A DNA stretch of 39,205 bases from contig JAIPIO010000003.1 in assembly GCA_021734595.1 (NCBI GenBank), forward strand, positions 1 through 39,205, read 5' to 3'. The notes under the pieces were generated by a model, which searched no databases, was not told where the DNA came from, and saw only the letters and a program-made list of their open reading frames with translations. Made by a program: the position numbers and the translations under genes. Positions 1 through 8,451 of this stretch are shown in pieces. Within the stretch, counting starts at the first letter, position 1. The number at the start of each line of letters is the position of its first letter. Source of the DNA: Kiritimatiellales bacterium. GTDB taxonomy: Bacteria; Verrucomicrobiota; Kiritimatiellia; Kiritimatiellales; Pontiellaceae.

Positions 1-150
1 GTCCAGATGCGCCTCAAGGGTTGGCCGGAAAAGCTCCCAATCCACGGCCTTGTCCAGCCGGTCGAGCGCCGTTGCGCGTTGCTTCAACTCTTCCACCCGC
101 TGCTGGTAATCGAACAGCCCCGCATCCTGGTTGTGTTTTCTGTAATTCAT
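1..150 (-). pseudogene. IS5-type transposase, N-terminal part, cut by the window edge
   Basis: Reading the minus strand from the ATG at 150 gives an open frame to the window edge that begins MNYRKHNQDAGLFDYQQ and continues with LDRLDKAVDWELFRPTLE. The D-K-x-V-D-W-x-x-F-R-P pattern is typical of the N-terminal (DUF772-like) region of IS5-family DDE transposases. The DDE catalytic part would lie to the left, outside the window, so I cannot tell whether the element is intact. I found no convincing terminal inverted repeat between 151 and 229, so the right end of the element is not defined. If the call is right, a mobile element abuts the DUF1080 gene. Confidence 0.75.
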
Positions 151-229
151 AAGTGCAGGCTATACTTTTCCTGTCTTGAATGCAATCACTGTGTCGGGGT
201 TTTTAGACGCGCCCCTAGGAGAAAACATC

Positions 230-1075
230 ATGCAATTCCTCAAACTTTTCTCTATATTATTAATCCTTCTGGGAACGGTGCCGCTATTTAGTTTGGGGGA
301 GGAAGTTAAAAAGAGCCCGGCTCAGGCGGCCACCGCTTGCAGTACGTGTGAGGCGTCGGCCAAGTCCGATGGGTTCACGCCGCTCTACAAGGGCACGCTG
401 GACGACTTTCGGATCTACTTCCGGGGCCAGGGCTACATCAAGGATGTGAACAAGCAGGACGTGTTTGTCGCGAAGAAGGAACACATCCACGTCCGCAAGG
501 GCACCAACGGCGTCATCGTCACCGAGGTTCCCTACAGCTACTACCACGTGAAAGTGGACTACCGCTGGGGCGAACAGAAGGCCTCCATGAACGCGGGGCT
601 GATGACCCACGTCAACCTGAACTCGGACCGGGTCAAGGACAACCGACCGCAGTCGATCGAGATCAACATGCGGCATAACTGCCCGGGCAGTTTCTGGATG
701 GCCAGCAAGCTTGGCCCGTTCGGCACGACCTTCGCCGCCAAGGATGGAAAGACCTACCTGCCCGAAGAGAAGGGCGGCGTGGCGCACAACATTTCGCCTT
801 TCAAGAACCGAACGCTCTATGCCATGTACCCGGATGGCAAGATGAACTCCCGCCCGCACGGCGAGTGGAACACATTGGAAGCCGTTGTCCGCGGGGCTGA
901 ATCCGTGGAGATCATCTACAACGGGGTGGTGGTCAATCGCGTGTACAACCTTAAAGCCCCCAAACCCGGGACGAGCGAACCGGGCCCGCCGCTGGTCACC
1001 GGCGGCATCGGCCTGCAGAGCGAGGGGCAGGAGATCTTCTACCGCAATTTCGTGATCAAGAAGTTGGAGCCGTAA
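230..1075 (+). CDS. Exported DUF1080 (3-keto-disaccharide hydrolase-like) protein
   Basis: The predicted protein has 281 residues. The ATG at 230 is preferred because AGGAG lies about 8 nt upstream and the protein then opens with a signal peptide (MQFLKLFSILLILLG, cleavage near residue 21). An earlier in-frame start at 176 lacks both. The body is a jelly-roll of the DUF1080 family (PF06439), with G-F-T-P-L-Y-K-G near the mature start and a terminal strand I-G-L-Q-S-E-G-Q-E-I-F-Y-R-N, the usual family ending. Known members act on 3-keto-glycosides made by Gfo/Idh oxidoreductases, and one such oxidoreductase gene follows 102 bp downstream. The substrate is unknown. Periplasmic location is inferred from the signal peptide. 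Confidence 0.85.
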   Translation: MQFLKLFSILLILLGTVPLFSLGEEVKKSPAQAATACSTCEASAKSDGFTPLYKGTLDDFRIYFRGQGYIKDVNKQDVFVAKKEHIHVRKGTNGVIVTEVPYSYYHVKVDYRWGEQKASMNAGLMTHVNLNSDRVKDNRPQSIEINMRHNCPGSFWMASKLGPFGTTFAAKDGKTYLPEEKGGVAHNISPFKNRTLYAMYPDGKMNSRPHGEWNTLEAVVRGAESVEIIYNGVVVNRVYNLKAPKPGTSEPGPPLVTGGIGLQSEGQEIFYRNFVIKKLEP

Positions 1076-1177
1076 GACGCCGAGCGGTCAGGGACCGAGC
1101 GCCCTGTCTTTCCAACAATCCATTCTTACTGTCCGGTTTTGGATACGACGGGCGTCACTTATAAACAGGAGGAATTT

Positions 1178-2464
1178 ATGAAGAAAAACAAAACATCACG
1201 TCGCACAGTTCTTAAGCAAACGGCCCTGGCAGCGGGGGCACCGATGATTATCCCGGCCTCTGTACTTGGCCTGAACGGGAAGGTGGCACCTTCCAACCGG
1301 ATCGTGCTGGGCGGCATCGGGGTAGGAAATCGCGGCCGCAAAGACCTGACCGCCTTCCTGAAGCAGCCGGATTGCCAGTTTGTTGCATCTGCGGATCCCC
1401 AAAAAGAACGGCGAGAAATCCTCGTGCGGCTCTCCCGCCACTACGACAACATGGAATGCAAGCCCTACGACAACATGGGCGACCTGTTGGCCCGGGATGA
1501 CATCGATGCCGTCCTCATCACCACCGGTGACCGCTGGCACACGACCGCGTCCATCTATGCCGCACGCGCCGGCAAGGACATCTATTGCGAAAAGCCGTGC
1601 TGCATGAACATGCAGGAGTGCCGCGAACTGGATGAGGAAATCCTGAAGCACAAACGGGTTTTCCAAGCGGGCACCCAGCGGCGCAGTGTCAGCAATTTCC
1701 AACTCGCGAAGGAACTTGCGGACAGCGGCAAGCTCGGTAATCTCAAGAAGGTGCATGCGGGCATCCTCCAGCTTCAGGATTACCTGCCCCCGTTGCCGGC
1801 CGAACCCGAACCCGACCCGTCGGTCATCAATTGGGACCGCTGGGTGGGGCCCGCCCCGATGAAACCGTACAACAGCGAATACTGCAAGAAGGGGCGCTGG
1901 CGCAACCATTCCGGGTTTTATGCCGCCTACCGCCTGCCCGAATGGGGCGCGCATACGATCGACCTCTGCCAATGGGCGGCCAAAGCCGACGGCACAACGC
2001 CGATCGAATTCGAGAGCGAAGGCACTACCATCCGCGGCAAATATGCCAACGGCATCGAACTGGTCATGCGCCTCTCCGGTTTTAAGAACGAAGGGGACTG
2101 GATCGAAGGGATCGGTTCCTGCCCCGTCAAATTCGAAGGAGATGAAGGCTGGGTTGAAGCCGGGGATTTCGAGCGCATCGAAGCCAGCGATCCCAAAATC
2201 CTGAAGGGAAAGACCTTTGAGCCGGTCGCAGGCGTAGACCCGATCCACCACGCGCGCAATTTCCTCGACTGCGTTAAGAGTCGCGAAAAACCGGTCTGCA
2301 ACTCAACCGTCGCCCGCTATGGCCACCTCGCCTGCTTTGCCGCAGCGCTGAGCTGGAAACTCGGGCGCAAACTGACGTTCGATCCGGTTACTGAAACCTT
2401 CCCGAACGATGCGGAAGCCAACGGAATGCTGGGCTACACCCGTCGCAAACCATACACCATCTAA
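1178..2464 (+). CDS. Tat-exported Gfo/Idh/MocA oxidoreductase
   Basis: The predicted protein has 428 residues. The ATG at 1178 follows a strong GGAGG at 1169-1173. The N-terminus carries a twin-arginine signal (SRRTVLK, Arg8-Arg9, then a hydrophobic stretch ending near A-S-V-L-G), so a folded, cofactor-loaded enzyme is probably exported. A Rossmann motif G-G-I-G-V-G-N-R-G follows, then the family lysine in Y-C-E-K-P and a C-terminal substrate domain. Members oxidise or reduce sugar-ring hydroxyls with NAD(P). The upstream DUF1080 gene suggests a role in making or using 3-keto-sugars, which is inference. A rho-independent terminator follows at 2488. Confidence 0.9.
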   Translation: MKKNKTSRRTVLKQTALAAGAPMIIPASVLGLNGKVAPSNRIVLGGIGVGNRGRKDLTAFLKQPDCQFVASADPQKERREILVRLSRHYDNMECKPYDNMGDLLARDDIDAVLITTGDRWHTTASIYAARAGKDIYCEKPCCMNMQECRELDEEILKHKRVFQAGTQRRSVSNFQLAKELADSGKLGNLKKVHAGILQLQDYLPPLPAEPEPDPSVINWDRWVGPAPMKPYNSEYCKKGRWRNHSGFYAAYRLPEWGAHTIDLCQWAAKADGTTPIEFESEGTTIRGKYANGIELVMRLSGFKNEGDWIEGIGSCPVKFEGDEGWVEAGDFERIEASDPKILKGKTFEPVAGVDPIHHARNFLDCVKSREKPVCNSTVARYGHLACFAAALSWKLGRKLTFDPVTETFPNDAEANGMLGYTRRKPYTI

Positions 2465-2487
2465 GGGCTCCACAGGCACTAGTGGAG

Positions 2488-2514
2488 GGCGGCTCGGCAA
2501 CGGGTCGCCTTTTT
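2488..2514 (+). terminator. Rho-independent terminator after the Tat oxidoreductase gene
   Basis: GGCGGCTC (2488-2495) pairs with GGGTCGCC (2502-2509), with two G-U pairs and a 6-nt loop, and is followed by five T. It lies 24 nt after the stop codon. Confidence 0.7.
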
Positions 2515-2532
2515 CATGTTGCCGGGTGTAGC

Positions 2533-2612
2533 AACGCTTCACCCCGAAGGGGAAAGCGTTCATTTTCCAACGTGAATCAACGAACCGTTTTCCGCCTTTG
2601 GCGGTGAAACGG
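2533..2612. repeat. Two nested intergenic hairpins
   Basis: The first runs 2533-2560, with arms AACGCTT and AAGCGTT around CCCC-gaa-GGGG. The second runs 2585-2612, with arms CCGTTT and AAACGG around CCGCC-ttt-GGCGG. Both have an AT-rich outer stem and a GC-rich inner stem. Similar CCGCC/GGCGG hairpins recur at 2678, 15106 and 24289. Function unknown. Confidence 0.55.
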
Positions 2613-2629
2613 CACTACACCTATGGTAC

Positions 2630-2668
2630 TTTTCCAATGGCCGGGAAAATATTTCCAAAGACTGGAAA
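2630..2668. repeat. TTTCCA-N5-TGGAAA palindromes (two, one degenerate)
   Basis: A canonical copy lies at 2652-2668 (spacer aagac). A degenerate copy at 2630-2649 has TTTTCC and GGAAAA 8 bp apart. A CCGCC-taaa-GGCGG hairpin follows at 2678-2689, and the promoter of the propeller gene begins at 2723. Confidence 0.65.
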
Positions 2669-2722
2669 ATGCAGACCGCCTAAAGGCGGGACTACATACC
2701 TGTTCAGGCATGGCAGCCAACA

Positions 2723-2751
2723 TTGACAAACCCGCTGTCTTCCTCTACACC
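2723..2751 (+). promoter_or_regulatory. Stereotyped promoter of the beta-propeller gene
   Basis: TTGACA (2723-2728), a 17-bp pyrimidine-rich spacer, and TACACC (2746-2751). GCCAACA immediately precedes the -35 box. The ATG at 2759 is only 7 nt after the -10 box, so transcription should begin at or next to the start codon. Confidence 0.7.
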
Positions 2752-2758
2752 TTTTTTT

Positions 2759-4066
2759 ATGAAATGTATCTTCAGAATGATCGCGTCGGATATGCACCCC
2801 AATCTTACATCAATTCTTGTTTTAGCAGGTTGCATGGCCTCTGCCTCCCTATCCGCATCGGCGGGCGAGTGGACCCGGTTCCGGGGACCGAATGGGCAAG
2901 GCATCAGCGCCGCAGAAAATCTCCCGGCCAAGTGGACGGAAAAAGATTATAACTGGAAAGTCAGCCTGCCGGGGACGGGGCATTCCTCTCCTGTGATATG
3001 GGGAGGCAAAATATTCCTTACGTGCGCCGACCCCGAAGCGAACACAACATCGCTTGTGGCTCTAAGCACAAAAGACGGCAAGGAGCTCTGGCGAAAAATA
3101 TACAAGCTGGAGGCCTATCACCTGCAGAAGGATAACAGTTACGCCTCCAGCAATCCCGCGCTGGATAAAAAGGCCGTTTACGTCATGTGGCACAGTGAAA
3201 CGGAAACCGTGCTGTCCGCATTCACTCACAACGGAGAGGCGTTGTGGCAGTCCAAATTTCCTCCTGTGAGCAGCCAGCACGGCCCGTCTGTCACTCCCGT
3301 CGTCGTGGATGACATCATTTTGTTTGCATTGGAGCAGCGCACCAACGACAACGGCGCGAAAAGCGCCTGGATTGCCGTCAGCAAAAAAACCGGGGAAGAA
3401 ACATGGAGAGTCGAGCGCCCATGCGCGGACAAGGTAGGCTACTCAACTCCCTGCCTGTACCCCCGCGAAAACAAATCGCCTCTTATCCTGTTCCTGTCAA
3501 AACCCCAGGGCATCATGGCGGTCGAGCCGGCTACCGGAGAAATGGTTTGGCAAATGGATACCGTGTTCACAAAACGCCCGGTCGCTTCGCCAGTGATTGC
3601 GGATGGTCTGATCGTAGTGTCAAGTGGTTCCGGGTCTGGAGGAGTACGTCTTGTGGCCGTGCGTCCTGTCAACGAGAAGGGTACCGAAACGCTTAAAGAG
3701 GTGTATGAAAAGGCTGATAAAAAGGCCAAGACCATGGCGCCGTATGTTCCTACTTCGCTGGCAAAGGATGGGCTGCTTTATATATTTCACGATCGTGGGT
3801 ATATCAGCTGCATCGATTCCAAAACAGGAAAGGAACATTGGACCGAGAAACCCGGCGGAGCATTCTACAGTTCGCCTGTCTGGGCCGATGGAAAACTGTA
3901 CTGCACGACCAAGGCCGGTGATGTGGTTGTGCTGCGCGCTTCGGACAAATACGAACTTTTGGCGGTCAATCCCCTCGGCGAGAAGAGTTACGCCACCGCG
4001 GCCATAGCCGACGACACGATCTATTTCAGGACGGTCTCACACCTGATTTCCGTCGGCGGAAAGTAA
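2759..4066 (+). CDS. Exported PQQ/BamB-like beta-propeller protein
   Basis: The predicted protein has 435 residues. After a hydrophobic segment (L-T-S-I-L-V-L-A-G-C, about residues 16-25) come repeated WD/PQQ-like blades with the W-R/W-x-G pattern: E-L-W-R-K, A-L-W-Q-S, E-T-W-R-V, M-V-W-Q-M, E-H-W-T-E. The opening E-W-T-R-F-R-G-P-N-G-Q-G is common to PQQ-like repeat proteins of planctomycetes and relatives. No dehydrogenase catalytic domain is visible, so a scaffold or binding role is likelier than catalysis. The start at 2759 is chosen because it lies 7 nt after the -10 box. Its first 15 codons are homologous to the leader ORFs at 13375, 22490 and 34052. A start at 2792 would give a tidier signal peptide but has no Shine-Dalgarno sequence. 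The last 49 codons recur as a remnant at 13093-13239. Confidence 0.8.
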   Translation: MKCIFRMIASDMHPNLTSILVLAGCMASASLSASAGEWTRFRGPNGQGISAAENLPAKWTEKDYNWKVSLPGTGHSSPVIWGGKIFLTCADPEANTTSLVALSTKDGKELWRKIYKLEAYHLQKDNSYASSNPALDKKAVYVMWHSETETVLSAFTHNGEALWQSKFPPVSSQHGPSVTPVVVDDIILFALEQRTNDNGAKSAWIAVSKKTGEETWRVERPCADKVGYSTPCLYPRENKSPLILFLSKPQGIMAVEPATGEMVWQMDTVFTKRPVASPVIADGLIVVSSGSGSGGVRLVAVRPVNEKGTETLKEVYEKADKKAKTMAPYVPTSLAKDGLLYIFHDRGYISCIDSKTGKEHWTEKPGGAFYSSPVWADGKLYCTTKAGDVVVLRASDKYELLAVNPLGEKSYATAAIADDTIYFRTVSHLISVGGK

Positions 4067-4075
4067 TGCAGAAAT

Positions 4076-4092
4076 CTTCCAGGCGTTGGAAG
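4076..4092. repeat. TCCA-N5-TGGA palindrome
   Basis: CTTCCA-ggcgt-TGGAAG, just after the propeller stop codon. The rest of the interval 4093-4253 shows nothing I can name; it separates two convergent genes. Confidence 0.6.
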
Positions 4093-4253
4093 AGTGTTTC
4101 TAATGATAAGGAGCTGGAATAAACGTCTTAAAACCTAAATGCACCATCCCCCCTCCGGGTGACCGCCGCCATTACGCAGACCGAACGTGCGCCCGGTTTC
4201 TGAAGGCAGTAAGGACGACCGAGAACGGCGGGCGCCAAAAGGCTCATGTTCTT

Positions 4254-6212
4254 TTATTCATAACGCAACGCCTCGATCGGCTGCAGGAGGGAGGCCTGGC
4301 GCGCGGGCCAAAGGCCAAAGACCACACCGATGAATACGGAAAAAGTAAGAGCGACGACCAGCGTGATCGGCTGCACCGCCACGGCCCATCCGGCTAATTG
4401 CCTCATGCCTAGACAGAACCCGCCGCCCAATGCAATCCCGAGCGCACCGCCGCAGAGACTCACGGCCACCGCTTCCACCAGAAACTGCATCAGGATATCG
4501 CTCCGGCGCGCCCCGATGGCTTTGCGGATGCCGATCTCGCGGGTGCGCTCCGTCACGCTCACCAGCATAATGTTCATGATCCCGATGCCCCCCACCAACA
4601 GGGAAATCCCGCCAACGCTCGTCAGCAGCATCGCGAGGGTGTTGCTGGTGGCGGCCATAGTACTTTGGAGCTCGGCCATATTACGGGTTTCATAGCCGTT
4701 GTTCTCGGGGTCGGTGACCCGATGCCGCTCGTTCATCAAATCCACGACCGCGGTTTCGACGGAGTCGATATAATCCGCCGACTCGACCTGGATTTCGATT
4801 TCCCGCACATAGTCTTCGCCGAAAACGCGCCGCATGGCCGTGCTGAGCGGAATAAGGACCTGGTCGTTTTCGTCTTCGGATGCGCTGCTTCCTTTGTCGG
4901 GCAGCAGGCCGACCACCTCGAAGGTATTGCGATTGATGCGAATGGTCTGCCCCACCGGATCCTGCCCGTCGAACAACGCCTCGTATACCGTCGTTCCGAT
5001 CACCGCCACGCGGGCCCGCGACGAACATTCCTCCTCGGAAAAGAATCGTCCCGTCTGCGGCGTCATGGAATGGATGGTTTCATAGGCGAGTTCCACGCCG
5101 CGCGCTTCGGTACTGCAGTTATTTCCGTCGAACGTGACCTGCACGTTGCCGTTTACCGAACCGCAGGCATATTGCACGCCCTCGATGGAATCCTGAATCA
5201 CTCCGGCATCGGATGCGGAAAGCCGCGATACGATGCCGGCGCCCAAGGAAACCCCGCGACTCTTCGGGCGCGGCGGCTGCACCACGAGTAGATTGGCACC
5301 CATGGCCGAAATTTGTGCTTCTACGGCCACCTTGGCACCCGCACCAAGCGCCATAACCGCAATAACCGCCGCCACGCCAATCAACACCCCCAGCATGGAA
5401 AGCGCGGTCCGCACCTTGTTGGCCGAAAGCGATCGGGAGGCCTGCGCCAGCAATGCCGCGAATTCACGGAACGGTTTACGGCGCAAGGAGGAGGATCCAT
5501 CCCTTCGAGATTCGACATTCCCTTTTCGACATGCTGCGGTTCTCTCGGTTCCCTTGGTATCGGACAGCACCTGCCCGTCTTTCATGGTAATGATTCGCTC
5601 CGCGGCCGCAGCCACTTCCGGATCATGGGTCACCATAATCACGGTGAGGCCGGAACGATGAAGATCCTGAAGCACCTGCAGGATATCGGCCGCACTCTCG
5701 GAATCGAGGTTGCCCGTCGGCTCGTCGGCCATAATGACCGGCGGATTGTTCACCAGCGCACGGGCAATGGCAACCCGCTGCTGCTGTCCACCGGAAAGTT
5801 CATTCGGAGCGTGCGATTTCCGATCACCCAGCCCGACCCGTTCGAGAAGCTGGTCGGGGGTTTTGTCGCCCGGCGCGTTCCCGTAGATGAGCGGTAGCGC
5901 CACGTTATCGCGCGCGGATATCCGTGCTAGCAGGTTGAATTGCTGGAAGATGAATCCGATCTCCCGGGCGCGCAACCCGGCGCGGGCGTCTTCGCTAAGT
6001 CCCCGCACCTCCTGACCGTTAATTTGATAGTGACCACTGTCCGGCACATCGAGCAAACCCAGAATATGCATCAGTGTCGATTTGCCGGAACCGGACGAGC
6101 CCATGATGGCTACGAATTCCCCTTTCTTGATTTGAAGGCTCACCCCGCGCAGGGCATGAACCTGAACCGCGCCCATCTGGTAAACCTTGGTAATGTCGGA
6201 GACCTTGATCAT
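4254..6212 (-). CDS. MacB-like ABC transporter (ATPase plus permease)
   Basis: The predicted protein has 652 residues. The N-terminal ATPase has Walker [10 protein letters not shown] (38-46), signature LSGGQQQR (139-146), Walker B/D-loop DEPTGNLD (163-170) and a switch His in VTHD. A linker follows, then a MacB-type permease: one membrane helix near 265-290, a large periplasmic domain (about 295-530) and three C-terminal helices, including [13 protein letters not shown]. Family members use ATP to push substrates through a MacA-TolC conduit, and both partners lie immediately upstream. The ATG overlaps the stop of the MacA gene (6209-6212). Length and architecture fit full MacB. The substrate is unknown; the neighbouring envelope-type protein suggests an envelope or efflux role. 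Confidence 0.93.
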   Translation of the reverse strand: MIKVSDITKVYQMGAVQVHALRGVSLQIKKGEFVAIMGSSGSGKSTLMHILGLLDVPDSGHYQINGQEVRGLSEDARAGLRAREIGFIFQQFNLLARISARDNVALPLIYGNAPGDKTPDQLLERVGLGDRKSHAPNELSGGQQQRVAIARALVNNPPVIMADEPTGNLDSESAADILQVLQDLHRSGLTVIMVTHDPEVAAAAERIITMKDGQVLSDTKGTERTAACRKGNVESRRDGSSSLRRKPFREFAALLAQASRSLSANKVRTALSMLGVLIGVAAVIAVMALGAGAKVAVEAQISAMGANLLVVQPPRPKSRGVSLGAGIVSRLSASDAGVIQDSIEGVQYACGSVNGNVQVTFDGNNCSTEARGVELAYETIHSMTPQTGRFFSEEECSSRARVAVIGTTVYEALFDGQDPVGQTIRINRNTFEVVGLLPDKGSSASEDENDQVLIPLSTAMRRVFGEDYVREIEIQVESADYIDSVETAVVDLMNERHRVTDPENNGYETRNMAELQSTMAATSNTLAMLLTSVGGISLLVGGIGIMNIMLVSVTERTREIGIRKAIGARRSDILMQFLVEAVAVSLCGGALGIALGGGFCLGMRQLAGWAVAVQPITLVVALTFSVFIGVVFGLWPARQASLLQPIEALRYE

Positions 6213-7174
6213 GGCCTTTTCCCGGGCGGCGGCGCCTGCACGAAGGGCGACGATCCACCACCTTTCCCGTGCTTGACGGCAAATTCCGTTTTAACCACCA
6301 CCTCATCGCCCTGCAGGCCGGATCGGATTTCCACCCGCCCGCCGGACGAGAGCCCGATCTGCACCGGAAGGCGTTCTGGCGGGTCGTCGGTTCCGGTGTG
6401 CTCCACAAGCACGAACCGTCGATCCCCATCCCCGCCCACCGCGCCGACCGGCAGGGTGAGCACGTCGTCGGCCTCGGCCAGGATGAAGGCCACTGTGGCC
6501 GTCATGCCGCTCTTCATACAATCCGGAATCGCATCCGGCTCCAACTGGACTTCATAGATCGTGACGTTGTTCACCGTCGAGGCTTCGTAGGCAATGCGGC
6601 TTACCGCTCCGCTAATCTCCTGGTCCCTGTAGGCATCGAGCGTAATGCGGACCTTCTGGCCAACCTTCACGTTTCCAATGTCCGTTTCATCCACCTGGGT
6701 CGAAACCACCAGCCGGTCGGAAAGCACCAGAACGGAATCCTGCGTGGTGACCGTCTGGCCCGGCTCGGTATCGCGGGAAATAATGGTCCCATCGAGCGGC
6801 GCGATCAGCGAGGTCGCCTTATAGGCATCTTCCCACTTTTTGAGCATCTCCGCGCCCCGGGCCCGCGCGGCATCCAGCAGTGACGAGCGTTCGGTGGAAC
6901 TCATCCACGCAACGATTTCCCCTTTTTTCACCACCTGGCCTTCATCGACCAGCACCTCGTCAATGTGACCGTCGAGTGGCGGCATAATTTCGATGCGGTT
7001 GCGCGGTTCGACCACCGCCGTGGCCTCGATCGTCTTTTCCATGTGGCCACGCTCAAGGGCCACCCGTTCATACGCGCGGGCGGGTTCTCCATGCTGGGCG
7101 CGAAGCACCCACGCGGAGCCGCCTGCTCCGCCGACCAACACCACAATCACTAACTTTATCCATTTGCGTTTCAT
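6209..7174 (-). CDS. MacA/HlyD-family periplasmic adaptor
   Basis: The predicted protein has 321 residues. One N-terminal membrane anchor ([13 protein letters not shown]) is followed by a biotinyl-lipoyl-like half motif ([17 protein letters not shown]), a short coiled region, the second lipoyl half ([13 protein letters not shown]) and a beta-barrel domain. The hairpin is short (about 40 residues), as in compact adaptors. It should bridge the MacB-like pump and the TolC-like channel. The gene overlaps both neighbours by 4 nt (ATGA type), which indicates translational coupling in one operon. The C-terminus is Gly/Pro-rich ([10 protein letters not shown]). Confidence 0.92.
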   Translation of the reverse strand: MKRKWIKLVIVVLVGGAGGSAWVLRAQHGEPARAYERVALERGHMEKTIEATAVVEPRNRIEIMPPLDGHIDEVLVDEGQVVKKGEIVAWMSSTERSSLLDAARARGAEMLKKWEDAYKATSLIAPLDGTIISRDTEPGQTVTTQDSVLVLSDRLVVSTQVDETDIGNVKVGQKVRITLDAYRDQEISGAVSRIAYEASTVNNVTIYEVQLEPDAIPDCMKSGMTATVAFILAEADDVLTLPVGAVGGDGDRRFVLVEHTGTDDPPERLPVQIGLSSGGRVEIRSGLQGDEVVVKTEFAVKHGKGGGSSPFVQAPPPGKRP

Positions 7175-8451
7175 TGTTTATCTCCTAAACGGGGGTTGGT
7201 CTGAGAAAAGGCTTCGTAGCCGGTTGCCTGCCACCATGCGGCTTCCGCCATCAGGGCACTCCTGCGCGCATTGAGCAGTTGTTCATTTTTGGAAATCAAA
7301 TCATCCTCGATCAAAATCCAGTTTTCGAAGGAGAGCAGTCCGCCTTCATACTGCTGGCGCGAGATCTCGGCGCGAATCTCGGCGGCCTCGGCATACTTCG
7401 TCTGTACTTCGACATCATCAACCGCGTCGAGAAACGTTTGCTTTGCCGAAACCAACAGCCGGACGCGCTCGTCGAGAACACGGGCCGCATCCGCATCCGC
7501 AGCGCGAAGGAAAGCCTTCGCCTTGCTGACCTCATGCCGCGTCTGCCCGCCGGACCAGATGGGAATGGAAAGCTTTACTCCGGTGGACCAGTAATCCTCA
7601 GCGAAGGAATCCTCGTCGCCAAAATGCCCCACCGAACCGACCAGACTAACCTCGGGCCAATAGCCGCTCCGGGCTTCGGAAAACTGGGCTTCGGCGCGGG
7701 CGAGGGAAGCCTGCGATTCAAGATAGGTCGGGGCTTCGCGTGCAATCGTTTCAAAATCGGTCTCCTCCGGAGGAGACACCTGCGTTAACGTTCCCTCTAC
7801 AATAGATTCAGCCGGAAGTGATGCCAGTCCCATTCGCCGCGCGAGGATCTGCCGGTTGACGGATACGGAGCGCGTGGACTGCACCCCCTGAACCTGGGCA
7901 TCGAACAGAGACGCCTTGCTTGATGCCACAGACCCCTTGTGCTCTCGGCCACTTTCATAGCGCAGTTCGACGAGCTCCAGATTATCCGCACGCCGGGCCT
8001 CGATTGTTGCAAGAAGCTCAACCCGCTCCTTGGCGTAGAGGAGGTCGACAAACGCGCTTCGCAAGGCATAGGTCACGTCGGATCGCGATCCGCTCAACAC
8101 CGCGAGTTGAGATTCCAGCCCGGCCATGGCCGAGCGAACCGCGGCCTGTTTGCCTCCGCCGCTGAACAGGAGCTGTTCCACGCCGAGCGCGGCGCCGTAT
8201 CGCGTAGTCTCATCTCCCGGCCCGGATAGCATGCTGGAAGCATTGGCCGAAAGTTGGGGTAACAGGACCGACCGCTCAATGGAGATGGCAGAAGTTGCCG
8301 CCTCCACATTCGCGGAAGCTGCCGCCAGCGACGGATTGTTTTTCGCCGTTAACCGGACGCACTCCTCCCACGTCAGCGGTGGCTCCGCAGCATTCGCGGA
8401 CAGCGCAACAAGTGCGACGACGATCAGTTCAACAGCAAGCGGTTTCATCAT
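7171..8451 (-). CDS. TolC-family outer-membrane channel protein
   Basis: The predicted protein has 426 residues. A signal peptide (about residues 1-21, ending S-A-N-A-A) precedes the typical L-T-W-E-E-C-V-R-L-T-A-K-N-N-P-S-L start. Two OEP repeats rich in alanine coiled coil follow, with the conserved P-x-L/S-A tract (L-P-Q-L-S-A-N-A) and a second-repeat G-Y-W-P-E-V-S-L-V-G-S-V-G. It is the presumed exit duct of the MacA/MacB-like pump encoded next. ATGA overlaps on both sides place it second in the four-gene operon. Confidence 0.92.
   Translation of the reverse strand: MMKPLAVELIVVALVALSANAAEPPLTWEECVRLTAKNNPSLAAASANVEAATSAISIERSVLLPQLSANASSMLSGPGDETTRYGAALGVEQLLFSGGGKQAAVRSAMAGLESQLAVLSGSRSDVTYALRSAFVDLLYAKERVELLATIEARRADNLELVELRYESGREHKGSVASSKASLFDAQVQGVQSTRSVSVNRQILARRMGLASLPAESIVEGTLTQVSPPEETDFETIAREAPTYLESQASLARAEAQFSEARSGYWPEVSLVGSVGHFGDEDSFAEDYWSTGVKLSIPIWSGGQTRHEVSKAKAFLRAADADAARVLDERVRLLVSAKQTFLDAVDDVEVQTKYAEAAEIRAEISRQQYEGGLLSFENWILIEDDLISKNEQLLNARRSALMAEAAWWQATGYEAFSQTNPRLGDKQ

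Noticed and set aside
284-859. Long open frames opposite the DUF1080 gene and many other genes (for example 1196-2251, 22591-23982, 37628-38863 minus)
   Set aside because: These are shadows caused by high GC at third positions; they lack start signals and family motifs.
1101-1125. Possible further TTTCCA palindrome upstream of the first oxidoreductase
   Set aside because: Only the left arm is intact; the right arm reads TCCATTC.
2792-2794. Alternative start of the propeller gene giving a cleaner signal peptide
   Set aside because: There is no Shine-Dalgarno sequence before it, and the start at 2759 fits the recurring promoter spacing; left as a possibility, not preferred.
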